Source: Diadema setosum
Lineage: Eukaryota > Echinodermata > Echinoidea > Diadematoida > Diadematidae
NCBI GenBank assembly: GCA_033980235.1
Contig: CM067067.1
Location: forward strand, 10,007,901 to 10,071,900
Direction: 5' to 3'
Length of the DNA: 64,000 bases
The position numbers and the translations under genes are program-made. The number at the start of each line of letters is the position of its first letter. Position 1 is the stretch's first letter. A model generated the notes under the pieces. The model did not search any database and had not been told where the DNA came from. It saw nothing but the letters and a program-made list of their open reading frames with translations. Shown piece after piece: positions 1 to 13,229 of this stretch.

Positions 1-3000
1 ACTTCATACACTTTGATGACAATACCATTTTTTGTTTTAATTTACCTTGAGCACCAGAATAATTATCACTGTTTTGAAGATGTCTGCAGAATGTAACGCT
101 CTTTCATTTAACTGTGGCTGAATTTCACGAGGAAGAGTTATGGGGAATAAAGAGAAATAACACTGAAACAAAACTAAGCCTTATTTGTAGCGCAACCACC
201 TTAAGAAACTCAATACTCTTTACTCCGTTTATGTTGACATTTTTCTAATCAACCAGGCCGAGTACACAATTCACTGTTCAAGACGGTCATGCCTCGACAT
301 AACATAACAAATCAAACAAACAAATTAATTAATTAATAAAAGACACAAAACACCCACAAAAACCCAAAACACGACGATTCTCAGCTCCTTCCCCGAGACC
401 TAAGCTGGACAATCACAGATATTTACTTTTTCCTCAGTGGTCTAATATTCTTGAAATATTCCTTACAGCATTTGGCTCAGTTTACGCTGACCAACGGCAT
501 TGTACAAAACAAAGGTGTAAGCTTATTTGACGCGCGTTGGTATCAACTACAAGGCTTCTCCAAAATAATAATAATAAGACTTCCACGATGGATTTTTTCC
601 CTCCATGCCAATTTTCATCGGACTGTCAATCTTTCCTCTTCTATCTCTCTATCTTTCTTCTTCTTCTTCTTGTTTTTGTTTTTGTTTTCTGGTGAGGAGC
701 ATAGGAACGCAACTACCACTTGGCAGCCAATTTGGCTTGGAAAACTTAATAAAACTCCCATGGCAGAGGAAATGAACGCGTCCCAACCATAAAGCCCCGA
801 GGCGTGTAATGATCCCCTTCATGGCATACCTGGACGGAGGGGCAGCTCTCTTTCCCTGCCACTTGCGAGAGGACAGTTGGCGCTGATTGTATCAAACAAG
901 ACACACTTCCATCAAAACCGCGGACGCCTCAGCCCCTATCCACACTGCAACACTAGACTAGCAAGCGATCAGCTATCGCCCTATCTCGTCGCGTATAATC
1001 TCGTGAAGAGCGATAATACGGAAAAGGCCCCCGAAGTGCTCATAATGTCCAGGTTCTTCCTGCTACCTCCAATATGATTGTCTCATATCGATGTTGCTAC
1101 TTCGAGACGACAGCTCAGTAAAATGGGTTTTGGATTTCGTGGCCCGAGTGACTCAGTTCAGACATATTTATTGATTTTTCTTTTTTCTTTTTTTCTCGAA
1201 CACGGTACACTGAATATACTGTTGCTTAGCAGTCTAAACTGTTTTCTTTGAGGACGCAGTAGCCCTCGGCTGAAGTAGCACTTGAAAAAGAACTTATCTA
1301 AATGGGATTGATTTCTCCCGAGGAATTGGTTAAAGGCTCTTGAGGTCCCAGGCATTACCTTGCTTTGTCTTTACAACACTGTTTCCTTCTCTCCCTCTCC
1401 CGCCCTCTCTAGTTAAGATTGTGTTATGGTATTTGTCCGCCCACCCCATTTCAGCTGCATGGCCTATAACCATGAGCCAAACAGGGGGAACTTGGACTGA
1501 TAATATGTGTGCTAATTAGAGAATTCATTTCCCATTTACACATTTGCATGACGGCCCAGGCACCTTGCACGTTTTGGTGGATTCTGGGGGAAGTGTATTT
1601 GCTGATGTGAATTGACCAACACTTTAGGTTTGCCCCTACGCAGTATTCCGCAATAGTAACCCCAGTGTCGACTCTGGAACATCGATTGCAGCTTAGGCCC
1701 GAGGAGGTGGTCCCATTTCGTATAAACCATCGTACCAGCGACGGAGACACAAAATATTGAGCTGTTTTGGTTGTTTTAAATCATCCCGTTTTGTTTGTTT
1801 TCGAAAGTCTTCACTTTTCTTCTGGACTAATCGAACGTCAGGCGTTCGATTTTTCCCTTTTTTTTTTCCATCATGGTCGTCAAAATGGCGTCTACATAGC
1901 GTATTGCGAATGCGTCGCATGCCACATCGCATATAGGCCTATATCGATGCATCCGCATCGAATAGAGACAGCTCATGGTAGCCCGTTACCAATATCTGTC
2001 CCATTTCGACGAGCTAGGACCCAAAAAGAGTAGGGAAGATCTCAGAGAGAAAGAGAGACAGAGAGACAGAGAGAGATGGGGGGGGGGGGGGGGAGGGGAG
2101 CAGGCATCTAAACCAGACGAACGCTATTCCGCACGCCATTGGCAATCATTACTACATAACGGGCCAGTCGTGCGTGCGTGCCTGTGCCCCTTGAGACCTA
2201 TACCTGCAAGTGCGGGTTGCAGCGGACGACCAACGCAGTTTGTCACGCGATTCTGTCTAACCCTATCGTCCCAGAAAGAAAGGGGGCAAAACAAAATACA
2301 TGTCCAACAAAATGCGCGTCTATTCCATCTGCTAGTCCCGTGCAGAGCAATCAGGACGCACTCATGGTCATCAAACAGAACGTTTGGGAGCAGGAAATTA
2401 TATTTGGCATCACATGTAATTCAATCGCGCACACAATGACTGCAAGCGATCATTTTCAGCTCGTCCAAAAGTCTCCTCTCCTGCGTGTTTCTGGGCCAGC
2501 ATGTTGAAGATGTAGGGCATACATTATGGAGAGTGGGCCACACTGGCTCTATCCAACCCCCAAAGAGAACCAATGCAATACAAAAGAAAAAAAAAATGTT
2601 GCTTCAGAGTCACATACGGACTTACTATCTCGACGTCTTTGCGTCTTTAAACTGAGTTATCATGACTCCCTTCACACGCCCTCCTCGTTTAAGTCGTTCT
2701 TTTCATTTTCCCTTACTGGTAGAGCCATTCACATACTTAGTTTGGGTTACTCGCTTGTATTTCTTTATTTTAACAAATCAACTAATACGATGAAAGGGCA
2801 CAGCATTCTACAGATGAGGAGTTATCCATAATAGAAATATAATGGACATCACGTTAGGACAAGAACTACAGTATGAATTAATTCTCAGTGTATTAACTCC
2901 TCTTTGTGTCGATAACTCTGTCAATAAGGGCGCCATGAGTGGATTCTTAATACAAAGACGTTCTATTCACACCTATATGAAGCATCGCTGTTAGTAATAT

Positions 3001-6000
3001 CACAAATCTATCATATCATACCGTACAAGTGATAAAGGGCAAACCGTAGGCTTGTATAAATGACATGTAGATAACACATGGAGAAATCATTATCGGCAAT
3101 GTTGAACTTATACAAATGACCTTCTGTCAGCAACCTTCTTTATTACAGCCTATTAAAAGAGTCTAATCTTTACGTTTACCAAACATAATTTATGCAATGC
3201 ATATGCAGTGCCACTGATCAGATGTATCCATGCCATTACGGCAAAACAAAGTTGGCTTGTGTGAAAAAAAAAAGGTACGCATATCTCAACACTTTTCATG
3301 TCAACACTTTTCGATGACACATCATGTGATGTATGAAACTATGTATGGATCCTTTGCGAGTCGAAAAATCCCGGCGACTCTAAGCGTCAGCTTGAAATAC
3401 AATTTTTTTTTTTGTTTTTTTTTGTTTGATGTCGTATCATTTTCTCTCGACACGCTTGATGGATGGTCGTTTCTAAGAATAGCAGCTTTGGCCACACCAG
3501 ACTTAGAGGCTATATAAATTTGGCGCGATTGCACCACGTCCGCTTGGAGCAAGAGAGCCATTTTGCCGTGGCGGATGTTAATGGTCATCGGGGACTATAT
3601 ACTACTTATGGCATCGCTTTAGGATTGTGAGTTGCAGTGCGGTGAAGGAAAAAAGATAAAAGAAAATGATGCTTCTCTAGATGTCATGTTTGATGTCAGG
3701 GAAGCCACATATATTGAGATGTGCAGCGCATATTGCTGGAACGAATAGAAAAAACAAAACAAAACAAAACGAATTCCCCCAAGCACAATCTTCGATACGA
3801 GATTTTGGTCGGATGACGTAATCAACGCCGGCGTCTTTATTGGTCTTTCTCAAGTTCCGCTCGCTCCCTTTCATAAAAAACAATTTAGTGATGTATATTT
3901 TTCAGATACCCCTCTTATTGCACTGCCACAATCCATAGATGACGCATAGATGCAAAACTGAATATATACATTTCTTGACTATCATGATATACGATACTCC
4001 CATCACAAAAACTTATCTGAAAATGACAAGCTGCGCGTCTTTCCACTTCAGGTCCAGCTTTATCTAGTTCTTTATACAGTTCCTGGAAATAATCTATCAA
4101 TCATGAAATGACCTTTCCTTTTGACATTGCGAATATCAGTGGAATTCATGGTTAAAGGATTATTTACCATTTGCTGAAGAATCAAAAACCCAGCTTCAGT
4201 GCTTAAAAATAGTTCTAAAATGTGACCAATAGATAAAACAACTTATGTAAAAATGTAAATAAGTATATTCAAAGTTAAGTGTTGTTAAATATACACAATT
4301 TGAACAATAATTATAATCAAATTGTTTCTAGAATAAACCGTCTACATTTATGTTTTATTAAGAAGAATGGTAATATCTCCTTATATTTCAGGCTTAATTG
4401 CGAAATTGTTATATGGTAGGGTGTTATGTGATACAAAATAAATGACCTATACCTATGCAACAAATGTGATAACTCGAAAATGTTTAAAATCACTGCTCCT
4501 AATGGTAAACAATACGTTTGAAGAGGGAGAATAATCAAAACGCGGAATCAGGATCATGTAACATAGTCAATACAATGTCAAAAAAGCCACACTAGAGTTG
4601 GTAATTATTCTATATTACTGATAATCAATGACAGTAAAAACTAATTGTAATGACAGAAAAGATGGCGTTGACAATAAAGTGATGATAAATAACACTGACG
4701 AAGATGATGACAATATCCATTGTTTGTTTGTTTATCCATTTATTTATTTATTTTTGCCATTTTACATTAAAAAATACACGGAAACCTTGAATCATATATG
4801 AATAATCAACGATTACAAAATGGATAGATTGCCCATTTCAGACTCATTATAAGACTGACTACGGTCCACTATTTTGTTCATGTCAACAAAAATGTGGACG
4901 ACGCCTGTTTTTCGTGTTTTCTTTCTCCGTGATCGCAAGGGCGACGAGGAAATTCTCAATAGTCGATATTCCCTTTGGCAACTTTGAAGCAAAAACAGCA
5001 TATAGTTATTAAGTTCCATAAATATGTGTCTTTTTTGTGATACATTTTCTTCGTTTAAATGTCAACATGGAGATTTCAAAGGGAGGGTGAGGTAATAAGT
5101 GTGCATCAGTACTTGCTTCACGCCCCCATTATCTGTTTTTCCCACAAGCATACGAAAGCTCTACGTCCACAGACATTTCGTCTGCTGTCTCCTTCTTATA
5201 TACCCCTCTGTATGCCCAACTCCGTTTGTATTTCCTTCCCTTTCCCTTGCCTCTCTCGACCTTCTTCTCTTCTGAATCCAACTGGAATTCCTTGCATACT
5301 CGCTCGTGAATAGTTCATTTGGTATCTGGTCAGAAATCTCTTGACTTTAGGCGTCACAATCTCTCCCCCCCCTTCAATGTCAAAGCCCTTACACGTTGTA
5401 TAAACCCCAACATCATCACATCACCCTCAGATGCATGCGTCCCAACAACAAGTTGTCGGTTTTCGTGATTCTTCCTTCTGAAAGATCCGTATCTCGACGC
5501 TATAGAGATCGGCTGATAATGTTGTCTCGGACACGAAGCGTGGATGAACAATATTCTACTGGACGTCAATCATACGTCGCTCTGAACGAGGTGTATGAAC
5601 ACACTGGCCAAGGTTCTACGCGTTATTCTGAGCAACTTTGCTTCATTCGTGTGTGTTGATTGAATTTACGGACAATGTGTAATTGACGGGGAAAAGTAAC
5701 AAATCTGATTCTATCACATTTTGTTAAAGTTAAGCAGGATTCCTTTAGTGGAGTGTGATTAAAAAAAAAAATCCCTGAGAAAAAAACGCTTGTCACCGTA
5801 TGTAACGCGCGACCGGAATAAATAGAACGCGCCATTTAGCAAATTCTGTCCAATTTTTTCAGCGACTGTTTTCTTTCGAGATGTCAGCACCCTCGAGTCT
5901 TCTGTAACATGGCGGTATTATAATTTCCTTCCTGGAGAAACCGCATTGATTTTATCATTAAGGCTGGGAGGGTTAGGAGAGCGAGGCAAAAGAGCAAGAT

Positions 6001-6346
6001 GAAAAGATGAAAACATAAAAGATAGAGAGAGACACACACAGAGAGATGCGAAGACGTGAGATATCATTAACCTCTACACGGCAAATTAATACAGAGTGAT
6101 GTCGTTGCGCGTGCATATTCAAGACAACTGAATACTCATTGACTCTGTTTGACTAAAATCCGATGGGCAGTGACGGGGAAAAGCGACGAAAATTATACTT
6201 GATGCAATCTGGTTTTGTGAGACTTATACAAGCATTGTGATTATATTAGTCATGAAAGCCTCGTGATCATGCTCACTTTTTCCCCACATTCCTTTCATTT
6301 AATTTTCCTTCCATTATTCATCTAGAATTATAAGTTGAAGTGAATC

Positions 6347-6354
6347 TGACGTCA
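6347..6354. promoter_or_regulatory. CRE palindrome TGACGTCA
   Basis: Full cAMP-response-element core (CREB/ATF-type); intronic, motif-level evidence only. Confidence 0.25.
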
Positions 6355-7088
6355 GCTAAATTCAAAATATGTGTAAAGTGTAAAATGTCACTTTAAATTC
6401 GATGCAATCAGTATACATGTTTATATATATCCACCAAGTATCAACCATCATTATTCTACCGTGTTTAGCATTTTGGGGCTCTGGAGGATGTAAGAGGAAA
6501 AGGGGGGGGGGGGGGGGGGGAGGCAGCAGGGCAGCCCAACTGGCAGTGTATAAAGGTAGCAAGCTAGGATGTCTGACATACGACACACGAACGGCATTGA
6601 TCTCTCGTGCCCCGAAGGCACAAACCCGGCGAATATGCGATACTATAGTGCTTTCTATCATAATGCGTTCTCCCTTTCGACGGATAACAATAGTAACAAC
6701 AAACAACATAAAATGAGGGGGGAGGGAAGGGGGTTGGAAACCGGGGTATATTCTTTTAGATCTCGACCCATTATTGATGGGGAGGCGCATGTGGGCTGAG
6801 CGTATAGACACCAGCGCATCGAATAGACGGTGGGCGGGGCATGCGAGTCAAGTCTGGTTACAGTATATGACGAGCCCCGACGCTCGCTCGACGGACTTCT
6901 CTTTCATCTCGAACCGTACTGACGGCTGCTCGTCAGGTGATCCTCCTACAGCTGTCGGCAGTAGATGTGGAACGCCTAAGCACTACTGACACAATCGTGC
7001 AAACTTGCTCTGAAATTACATATTGTGACATCTACTATCTACTCAATCTCCCTCTCCTACCTCTCCCTCCCCTTCCCCCTCTCTCACT

Positions 7089-7089
7089 C

Positions 7090-7129
<40 letters not shown>

Positions 7130-7191
7130 TTCCGAAAAGGAGGAATAATAATGTCAAAGCTACGCACCGATTTTCTCCTTCCTTTCTCATA

Positions 7192-7251
<60 letters not shown>
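7089..7251. repeat. Two (TA)n arrays
   Basis: (TA)n at about 7089-7129 with one C, and at 7197-7251, separated by unique sequence. Both are palindromic by nature. Confidence 0.93.
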
Positions 7252-7256
<5 letters not shown>

Positions 7257-7771
7257 TAATCATATAACTATGGATCAAGCTTTTTGAGACGTCATTATGC
7301 TCAGGATTACTCTACTAAGGAGACACTCGAACTTATAGGGAGGCAATTTGTGCCTCCTTAACGTTTTCAATTTAATTATATCCCATTCAACTGTATGCCT
7401 AACTGCGAACATTGATTATCTACATGCACAATGTCTCCCTAAAGCTGGATCCAGTGTTATTTATATCTATATTATATAAATGTATATTACATACATGCAT
7501 GTATATGTTTGTGTATGTGTGTTTACGTATGTGGTTTAAAGGGAAATATGAATAGATGTGAAAATTGAAATTCCGCGGATATAGAATAACAACAAGAATA
7601 AGGCAAATCTAGTACGACAGACCTGGCTTTACCCTTGTGTCAACTTTATATGTGCATATTATTGAAATCCAGGCGTTTCGATCTAATAAACTCTTTCTGT
7701 CACCTCACTTCAGTCAGAGAGAACTCGAAGCTGTCATATTAGTAGTCGGTAAACAAGATTCAAAGTATACA

Positions 7772-7793
7772 TACACACACACACACACACACA

Positions 7794-7855
<62 letters not shown>
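7772..7855. repeat. (CA)n joined to (TA)n
   Basis: About 25 bp of CA followed directly by about 58 bp of TA, located about 160 bp transcript-downstream of the exon at 8012. A GA/AGAGAA patch follows at 7917-7946. Confidence 0.93.
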
Positions 7856-7857
<2 letters not shown>

Positions 7858-8011
7858 AATATATATGACAGAGAGAGGCGGAAATGAATCCCGTACACCC
7901 CGATTAACAGCAAATGAGAGAGAGAGAAAGAGAAAGAGAAAGAGAATGTTTTTGTGAGGAAGAAAGCGAGCAGAGGAAAATTGAGTTGTGGTTACATAAT
8001 TGCTCCCTTAC

Positions 8012-8116
8012 CTGAAGACTTCCCTTGGGACAATATTCCGTCATGATGCTGATGTTAGGCGCATCGATGCAGGCACCGATAAACTTAATCACGTGATCAT
8101 GTTGAAGATCCCGCAC
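8012..8116 (-). CDS. Receptor guanylyl cyclase, exon 6 of 6 seen: kinase-homology core and hinge
   Basis: This exon is 105 bp, 35 residues, phase 0 at both ends. It reads [20 protein letters not shown], then [15 protein letters not shown]. The vertebrate receptors have [20 protein letters not shown] and ICILTEYCPRGSLQ at the same place, so the match is nearly residue for residue. The TEYCPKGSL stretch is the hinge between the kinase-like lobes. The acceptor lies behind a pyrimidine-rich run (ctcttcgccag|GTG) and the donor is CTTCAG|gtaagg. The next expected sequence (D-I/V-L-x-N..., then the LDWMF and GNLKSSNC motifs) was sought on the minus strand from 1 to 7900 and not found. The C-lobe, the coiled-coil dimerization hinge and the cyclase catalytic domain therefore lie beyond the left edge. 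Confidence 0.96.
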
Positions 8117-10568
8117 CTGGCGAAGAGAAATGGGAAAAAAGAGCAAGAAAAAAATGCTTTCAAACCTAATGGATGGATGGATTCATGCACGATTTAGAGT
8201 GAAAATGAAAATCCATTTCCTGCGCTATGTTTCGAATTTCTCTATACGAGTTTCTCATCAACCGTGATGGTGACGAAAGAACAGGACAATGGTATAAACT
8301 CTTATGCGTATCAGAACGTGAACATTTAAAGCATGCATTCAGACAGCCTTGGACAGTGCACGAATGACGTATGTCCAGTCTCCTGGAATGCTTTCATAGA
8401 AACTATTGATTCCAGCAGAACGTCGTAGAAAAAGAATGGACTCGACTAACCAAGGTGTGTAAATAACGGGCTATAGAGCAGCTCCTACTGCACACACGAT
8501 TACGGTACACATGGAATTAAGAGGGAATGAAAACGTTGCGAGTTTGTCCTGAATTTATAAACCATAATTTTACCTGCATACCGTTAATCACCTCTAAAAT
8601 TTAATTGGAAATGAATATTGATTGATAGACAGACAGATAGATAGAAAGATAGATAGATTGATGGATTGATTGGTCAATTGTAATATTTTTTATCTCTTTT
8701 CTTTGCTATATCACATATCACAATGTTTGTAGTTATATTCTGTATTTTAATTGAACTGTTCTGTTCTGTATCAATGTTCTTAAGTTCAGTATCAATGTTC
8801 TTAGAAACACCCGCATGAAGTGCTATATGAATGTTAGCTATCAATTTCACTGATTGGATTCTGGTTTGATTTGAACTCTGTACTCCTTTTTCATACATGA
8901 ATACAACATCAAACCTTTTGAACAAAGTTATTGAGCAATGTTTGAATCTAACAATAGAAATATTTGGAAACAGGTGAATGGTTGACTTCAATGTACAGCA
9001 CTGTTTCTTGTTAAAACAAAATAGAGACGAGCACTTGTCATTTTCGTGGAGTAAGATACTGCTGTACAATCAATGCTTTTACAGTCTTCGTTCCACATTT
9101 ACGCTTAAAAGAAAAGAATTTCGCATTTCAAATAAAACCATTCGAATGCATGATAATTCGCTCAAACTGTCAATATTATTGGCGCAATTTGGACAGCTCA
9201 TACAGAAATTCAGTCCCGTCTTGAATATTTATAGACTGTATAGCGCTTTATTTCGAAACATTTCTTGGCGAAATATTGTCGATTCGGCCCAAAATTGTGC
9301 CTTTCTAGACGGTGTCTGATGATAGACGGTGAATATCAAACAGTCAATCAAACGGGAACAGAATGTAAAGCATGCACACTGCTTGACAGTAATACTAATA
9401 ACCACAAGAAGAAGAAGAAGGAGAAGAAGAAGGAGACAAAGACAAAATAGCGATAGTTCTTGCCATCTTTACAGTCATGTCTATGATTGGAATATCAATG
9501 GCGGTTTGATATATCGATTTGGCTAGCGTCGGCGGAAACGGGTAGCATGCGCACTTAAAATAACTCGCATTGTACATTTTTATGTGCTAAGAGTCACTCA
9601 GTTTAATTTGCCAAATTAAAACGGATTTCTGCGAGAAAAAAAAAAATCAATACGTTTTTCTTTCCACTTCGGCATGTTAATAACTGTTACATCGTGCAAA
9701 AATACAACAACTTGAAGCGCATGGGGATTCCAGATATTGGAGTTTTATTAAGAGGAGTTGAGACTGCTTTCTGCAAGTGAAGAAATACATTGTAACATCA
9801 TTTTGGTACTCCACAGACGATGATTCAATCACTGGATTCCGTGTAAAAAACTTTGTAAAAATCCTTTGATTCGTTTAGATTTTTTTTTTTTTAAATGGGG
9901 GGGGGGTGTCTTGACTCGAGCCGTTGATTAATCTTCTAGAGATTACTGAGAAATTTGCTTGGAGGAGATAAGAACACAAGCAAATTACAAATCAGAAAAG
10001 GAGAAGAAAATCATTTACAGGACACCACAAATCAATGCTATTTTGAAGTAATCTTGGATGCCAGATGAGATGAGTTATACGAAATGTTCGACCAACATTA
10101 AGTGAAACAACTTCCAACCAGACTGAAAACTATGCTCAGCATGATCGATGCGATATACATATAGGTCCGCCGAGAGCAATAATGACGTAAACTCCATCAA
10201 CGCTGTAATACGTTAATACCCTTCTGTCTCTACACTGATGATTTCAATACACCTGCGTATTGATTAATGTATTCTAAGTATTATAGGCATTTTCGTAATG
10301 AGCTACTCAATCCAACTCCCCAAACTAAACAGCGTTCTATACTTGCGATCAAATTGTATACGGAGTCGGCCTACTTAGTTCAAAGCATGTCTCGGACGAG
10401 ATTCTTGGTTTAAAGGTTCAACCGGAGTTGCTATCCAGTATGCATGAAATTTTTATACATAATAGGTGTGTATGTGTGTGTGTAATATTTCTATCAAAAA
10501 TACTATTTAAGATGAGCTTACTTAAGTAACAATTTCACGGATCTCTCCGAAAAGCCATGTTCAGATAA

Positions 10569-10576
10569 TGACGTCA
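10569..10576. promoter_or_regulatory. CRE palindrome TGACGTCA
   Basis: Full CRE core, in a complex unique stretch of the intron. Confidence 0.25.
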
Positions 10577-11495
10577 CGCATACATTAATATCGGTAGCAC
10601 GTGGAGGTCCACCTACCACTGGTGGCAGTCCGTGACATCTCATTCATTTCGCCCCTCGTGGAGCTGTCGAGAGAGGGACTTTGTATGTTCCGCCAAAATA
10701 TGGGTCCGATTTAAAAGCAATAATGCGATTCTGCTATCCAGTTGATGGAGCAGGGAGCGGAAATTTGCCCGTGGTCGAATGAATCTTTATTGATCGGGAG
10801 CACCCCCATGGACTCAGGAGTGTGTTTTGTCATAAGGACGCGGATGGGGAAAGGTCAAGGGGGGTAATTCTTGGAGAACACAAGTCTAGAACAAAACAGA
10901 ACAAAACAAAAACTAATCAACTACTAGGCCTTCCATTGAATGTAGTGTTTTTACAATCAAGTCACAATTAATTAGCGATGGCGGGAGCTTGACAAACAGT
11001 CCGGTGATTGTCTCAATTAGAAGTTCGTTAAATGGCCGCGACAAAAAAACCCAATATCAGTGTACCATCTTAGGCATTCGAAGAGAATGACTAAATGACA
11101 TTACAAATTCGGCTTATATCCGGCGTGAAAGTATCTACACGAGTGTGTCTGCGCTGGAATCAACTTCGCGCGGGGCGGACAACGTGACTCAAATTACTTC
11201 GCTACCAGATTAAGTCGGAAAAAGATTTCTTTATGAATAGTACCCATTGTATATAGAGTGTCCGCTCACTGAACAGAATAGTACTCGGTGGTGCAAATAC
11301 CGGGTAACACCTCGCCATACTATAGGAAACCTTGGTTAATGGATTTGTGTTTAGCAGCATTTATTCTTCTTTGTTGACCATTTAAAACCTGCCTAAAAGG
11401 GTAATTAATTGTGAGCCTTTATGACTTTGTCGGGAGTTTCATCATGTAGCCACTCGACCAGAGAGAAAGAAAGACAGATAGTTGACCCATTATGA

Positions 11496-11713
11496 AGGGA
11501 TGGTATAGTTTTAGTTGAGGTGGAGGATTCAAATTGACTTTTTTTAAATGAAATATCAAAGAGCATACAATTCTAAGAGGAATGCAAAGTTTATTTGATA
11601 AAAATAGGGTATGAAATGGCCGAGATATCCAAAAACAAATTAAAACAAAATGATCCTAATAAAAGGTGGGTCCCACCATTTTTAGGACATCTCTGTTTTG
11701 TTTTTGGGTTTTG

Positions 11714-11744
<31 letters not shown>

Positions 11745-11938
11745 TTTTTTTGGGGGGGGGGGAAGGTGGATATGTCATTCATTTCAAGACCGATTTTCTT
11801 CAAATGAACTTTAATTTTCTCTGGAATTGTATGCTTTTTAATATTTCATAAAAAAGGTCTACCATTATCTCACAAAAAGTTGGAAACCTGAAGACATCTC
11901 CAACTCATATCAACCAAAACTAAAACTATACCATCCTT
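11496..11938. mobile_element. MITE-like foldback element, family 1 copy A
   Basis: The element has terminal inverted repeats: AAGGGATGGTATAGTTTTAG on the left, and the reverse complement of ACTAAAACTATACCATCCTT on the right. Inner arms also pair (tacaattctaagagg and its counterpart; gaaatggccgagatatcc and gatatgtcattcatttc), so nearly the whole unit can fold on itself. It has no coding capacity. The centre carries a secondary (TTTTG)n, poly-T and poly-G expansion at about 11697-11762 that is absent from the other copies. Confidence 0.75.
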
Positions 11939-13151
11939 CGTCTGTCTGTTGAATAACATTCGAATAACACCGCACCCTGCTCATGCAATGTACTGCAAAG
12001 GTGTTAACCGTACACATTTTCAACACATGATAATATGTTTCATATTTGGTTCAAGAAAAATCACGAATGCATCTGCCCTTTCTTTCAATCGATTTTCATG
12101 AACGACGGGGGGGGGGGGGGGGGGGACGCGTACCCCTGAATTTGCTCTGTGATTGAAATACGGTGATGAATGAAAATAATGTAATGCGACTACAGAGATA
12201 ATATCAGCATTTTGACGCTCTCTAAACCAATCACAAACAATCTCGAGTATGCGTCTTGATTTATGTATTAACACACGCCATGATGAAGTCACCTCTTACG
12301 TCACAGTGACCTGTCTTTAGAAAGTGACGTAAAACCAGGATGCCTCTACGACCTGCAATTCAAGTCCACTAACACTCGTAAACTAAGAGTCCTTAGAAAA
12401 AAAAAGCAAACAAGGAAAGTCATTGAAGATATACGTTTCATTGGCTTTTTACGCTTGGCGAAATTTAACCAGAATGTTTGGGGCTTTTTTCAGTACAGAG
12501 GCGTCGATTTAAAGGCTGAAGCCGGGCTTAAGAAGGCTTTTCATTCTACAGCAGCTTGTGTAATCGGGATCCTAAAGCGCCCTAGATGGAGTGAGTGAGA
12601 AGCAATGCTTCGGGGGACGCAAAGGGTGAGGGGGTGGTAATGGCGTCTTGGTAGTCGCATTATAGCACTCTAATCATCAGCAATCCTCCGAGGATCGAGC
12701 TTAGTTTGCAAGTGTGAATGGAATCTAAGAAAAGGAGCGATCGAAACCGTGGGGCCAAACATTTAAGATTAAAAAAATATAGAAAAAGCCAGGGCGCCGC
12801 CAAAACCCAAGATGGCTGTCCCCGTTACTCTTGCTGATTATTGCTCCCGCTGCATTCCACTAAGGGCACAGCCGCGCTCTACACGGCGGGCAAAAATCAA
12901 TGTTTGCCTCAATAACGGCCCTTTTCAAACGCCATTATATTCCCAGGCAGCCAGTTCATTAGAGATGACGCTTTTCGTGTTAATGGAAGTTTGCCAAATA
13001 ACGGCCGTCGGTACCGGTTGTTACTCTTTCCTTACTTGTTTCTGCTGATTTCTAGGGACTGCAATGCTTCTTGGTTGTGGCTACGCTAAGAAGACGGTAA
13101 ACAAGCAACAGACATTGACTATTAAAAAGAGCATTCACTTTCGTTACTCAC

Positions 13152-13229
13152 GTATTTGATCTCCATTAGAACATTTCTGTTGAGCTCAACCCGTTGGCGA
13201 TTCACTCGCTTGATTGCTATAACGATACC
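13152..13229 (-). CDS. Receptor guanylyl cyclase, exon 5 of 6 seen: kinase-homology N-lobe with Lys and Glu
   Basis: This exon is 78 bp, 26 residues, phase 0 at both ends. GIVIAIKRVNRQRVELNR closely follows the family sequence (VAVKRVNRKRIELTR in NPR-A). It keeps the Lys of the kinase VAIK motif (seventh residue of this exon) and, in VLMEIKY, the Glu of the alpha-C helix that pairs with it. In this family the domain binds ATP and transmits the ligand signal, but generally lacks phosphotransfer activity. The acceptor is ttctccaatgccgcag|GGT behind a long pyrimidine tract; the donor is AAATAC|gtgagt. The residues continue into VRDLQHDH of the next exon with no gap against the family. Confidence 0.95.

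Larger units (their letters stand above)
1..8011 (-). other. Outgoing intron of the guanylyl cyclase gene, 3' end beyond the window
   Basis: This is non-coding sequence following the exon at 8012 in transcript direction, phase 0. I see no further exon. It contains a (GA)n stretch running into a 16-G run (2043-2093), a 19-G run at 6502-6520, and three (TA)n arrays (about 7089-7129, 7197-7251 and 7797-7855), the last joined to (CA)n at 7772-7796. A CRE palindrome lies at 6347-6354. The segments around 3000-3550 and 4100-4800 are AT-rich and otherwise featureless. Confidence 0.7.
8117..13151 (-). other. Intron between exons at 13152 and 8012 (5.0 kb)
   Basis: This is a phase-0 intron with donor gtgagt and acceptor cttcgccag. 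It holds a GAA-rich run at 9411-9437, a poly-T then poly-G stretch at 9880-9907, a MITE-like foldback at 11496-11938 and a 19-G run at 12107-12125. The sequence of 10900-11250 and 12780-13050 is of high complexity without coding signal and contains homeodomain-type TAATTA (10969-10974) and a full CRE (10569-10576). These could be regulatory, but only comparison would show it. The rest shows nothing recognisable. Confidence 0.75.
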
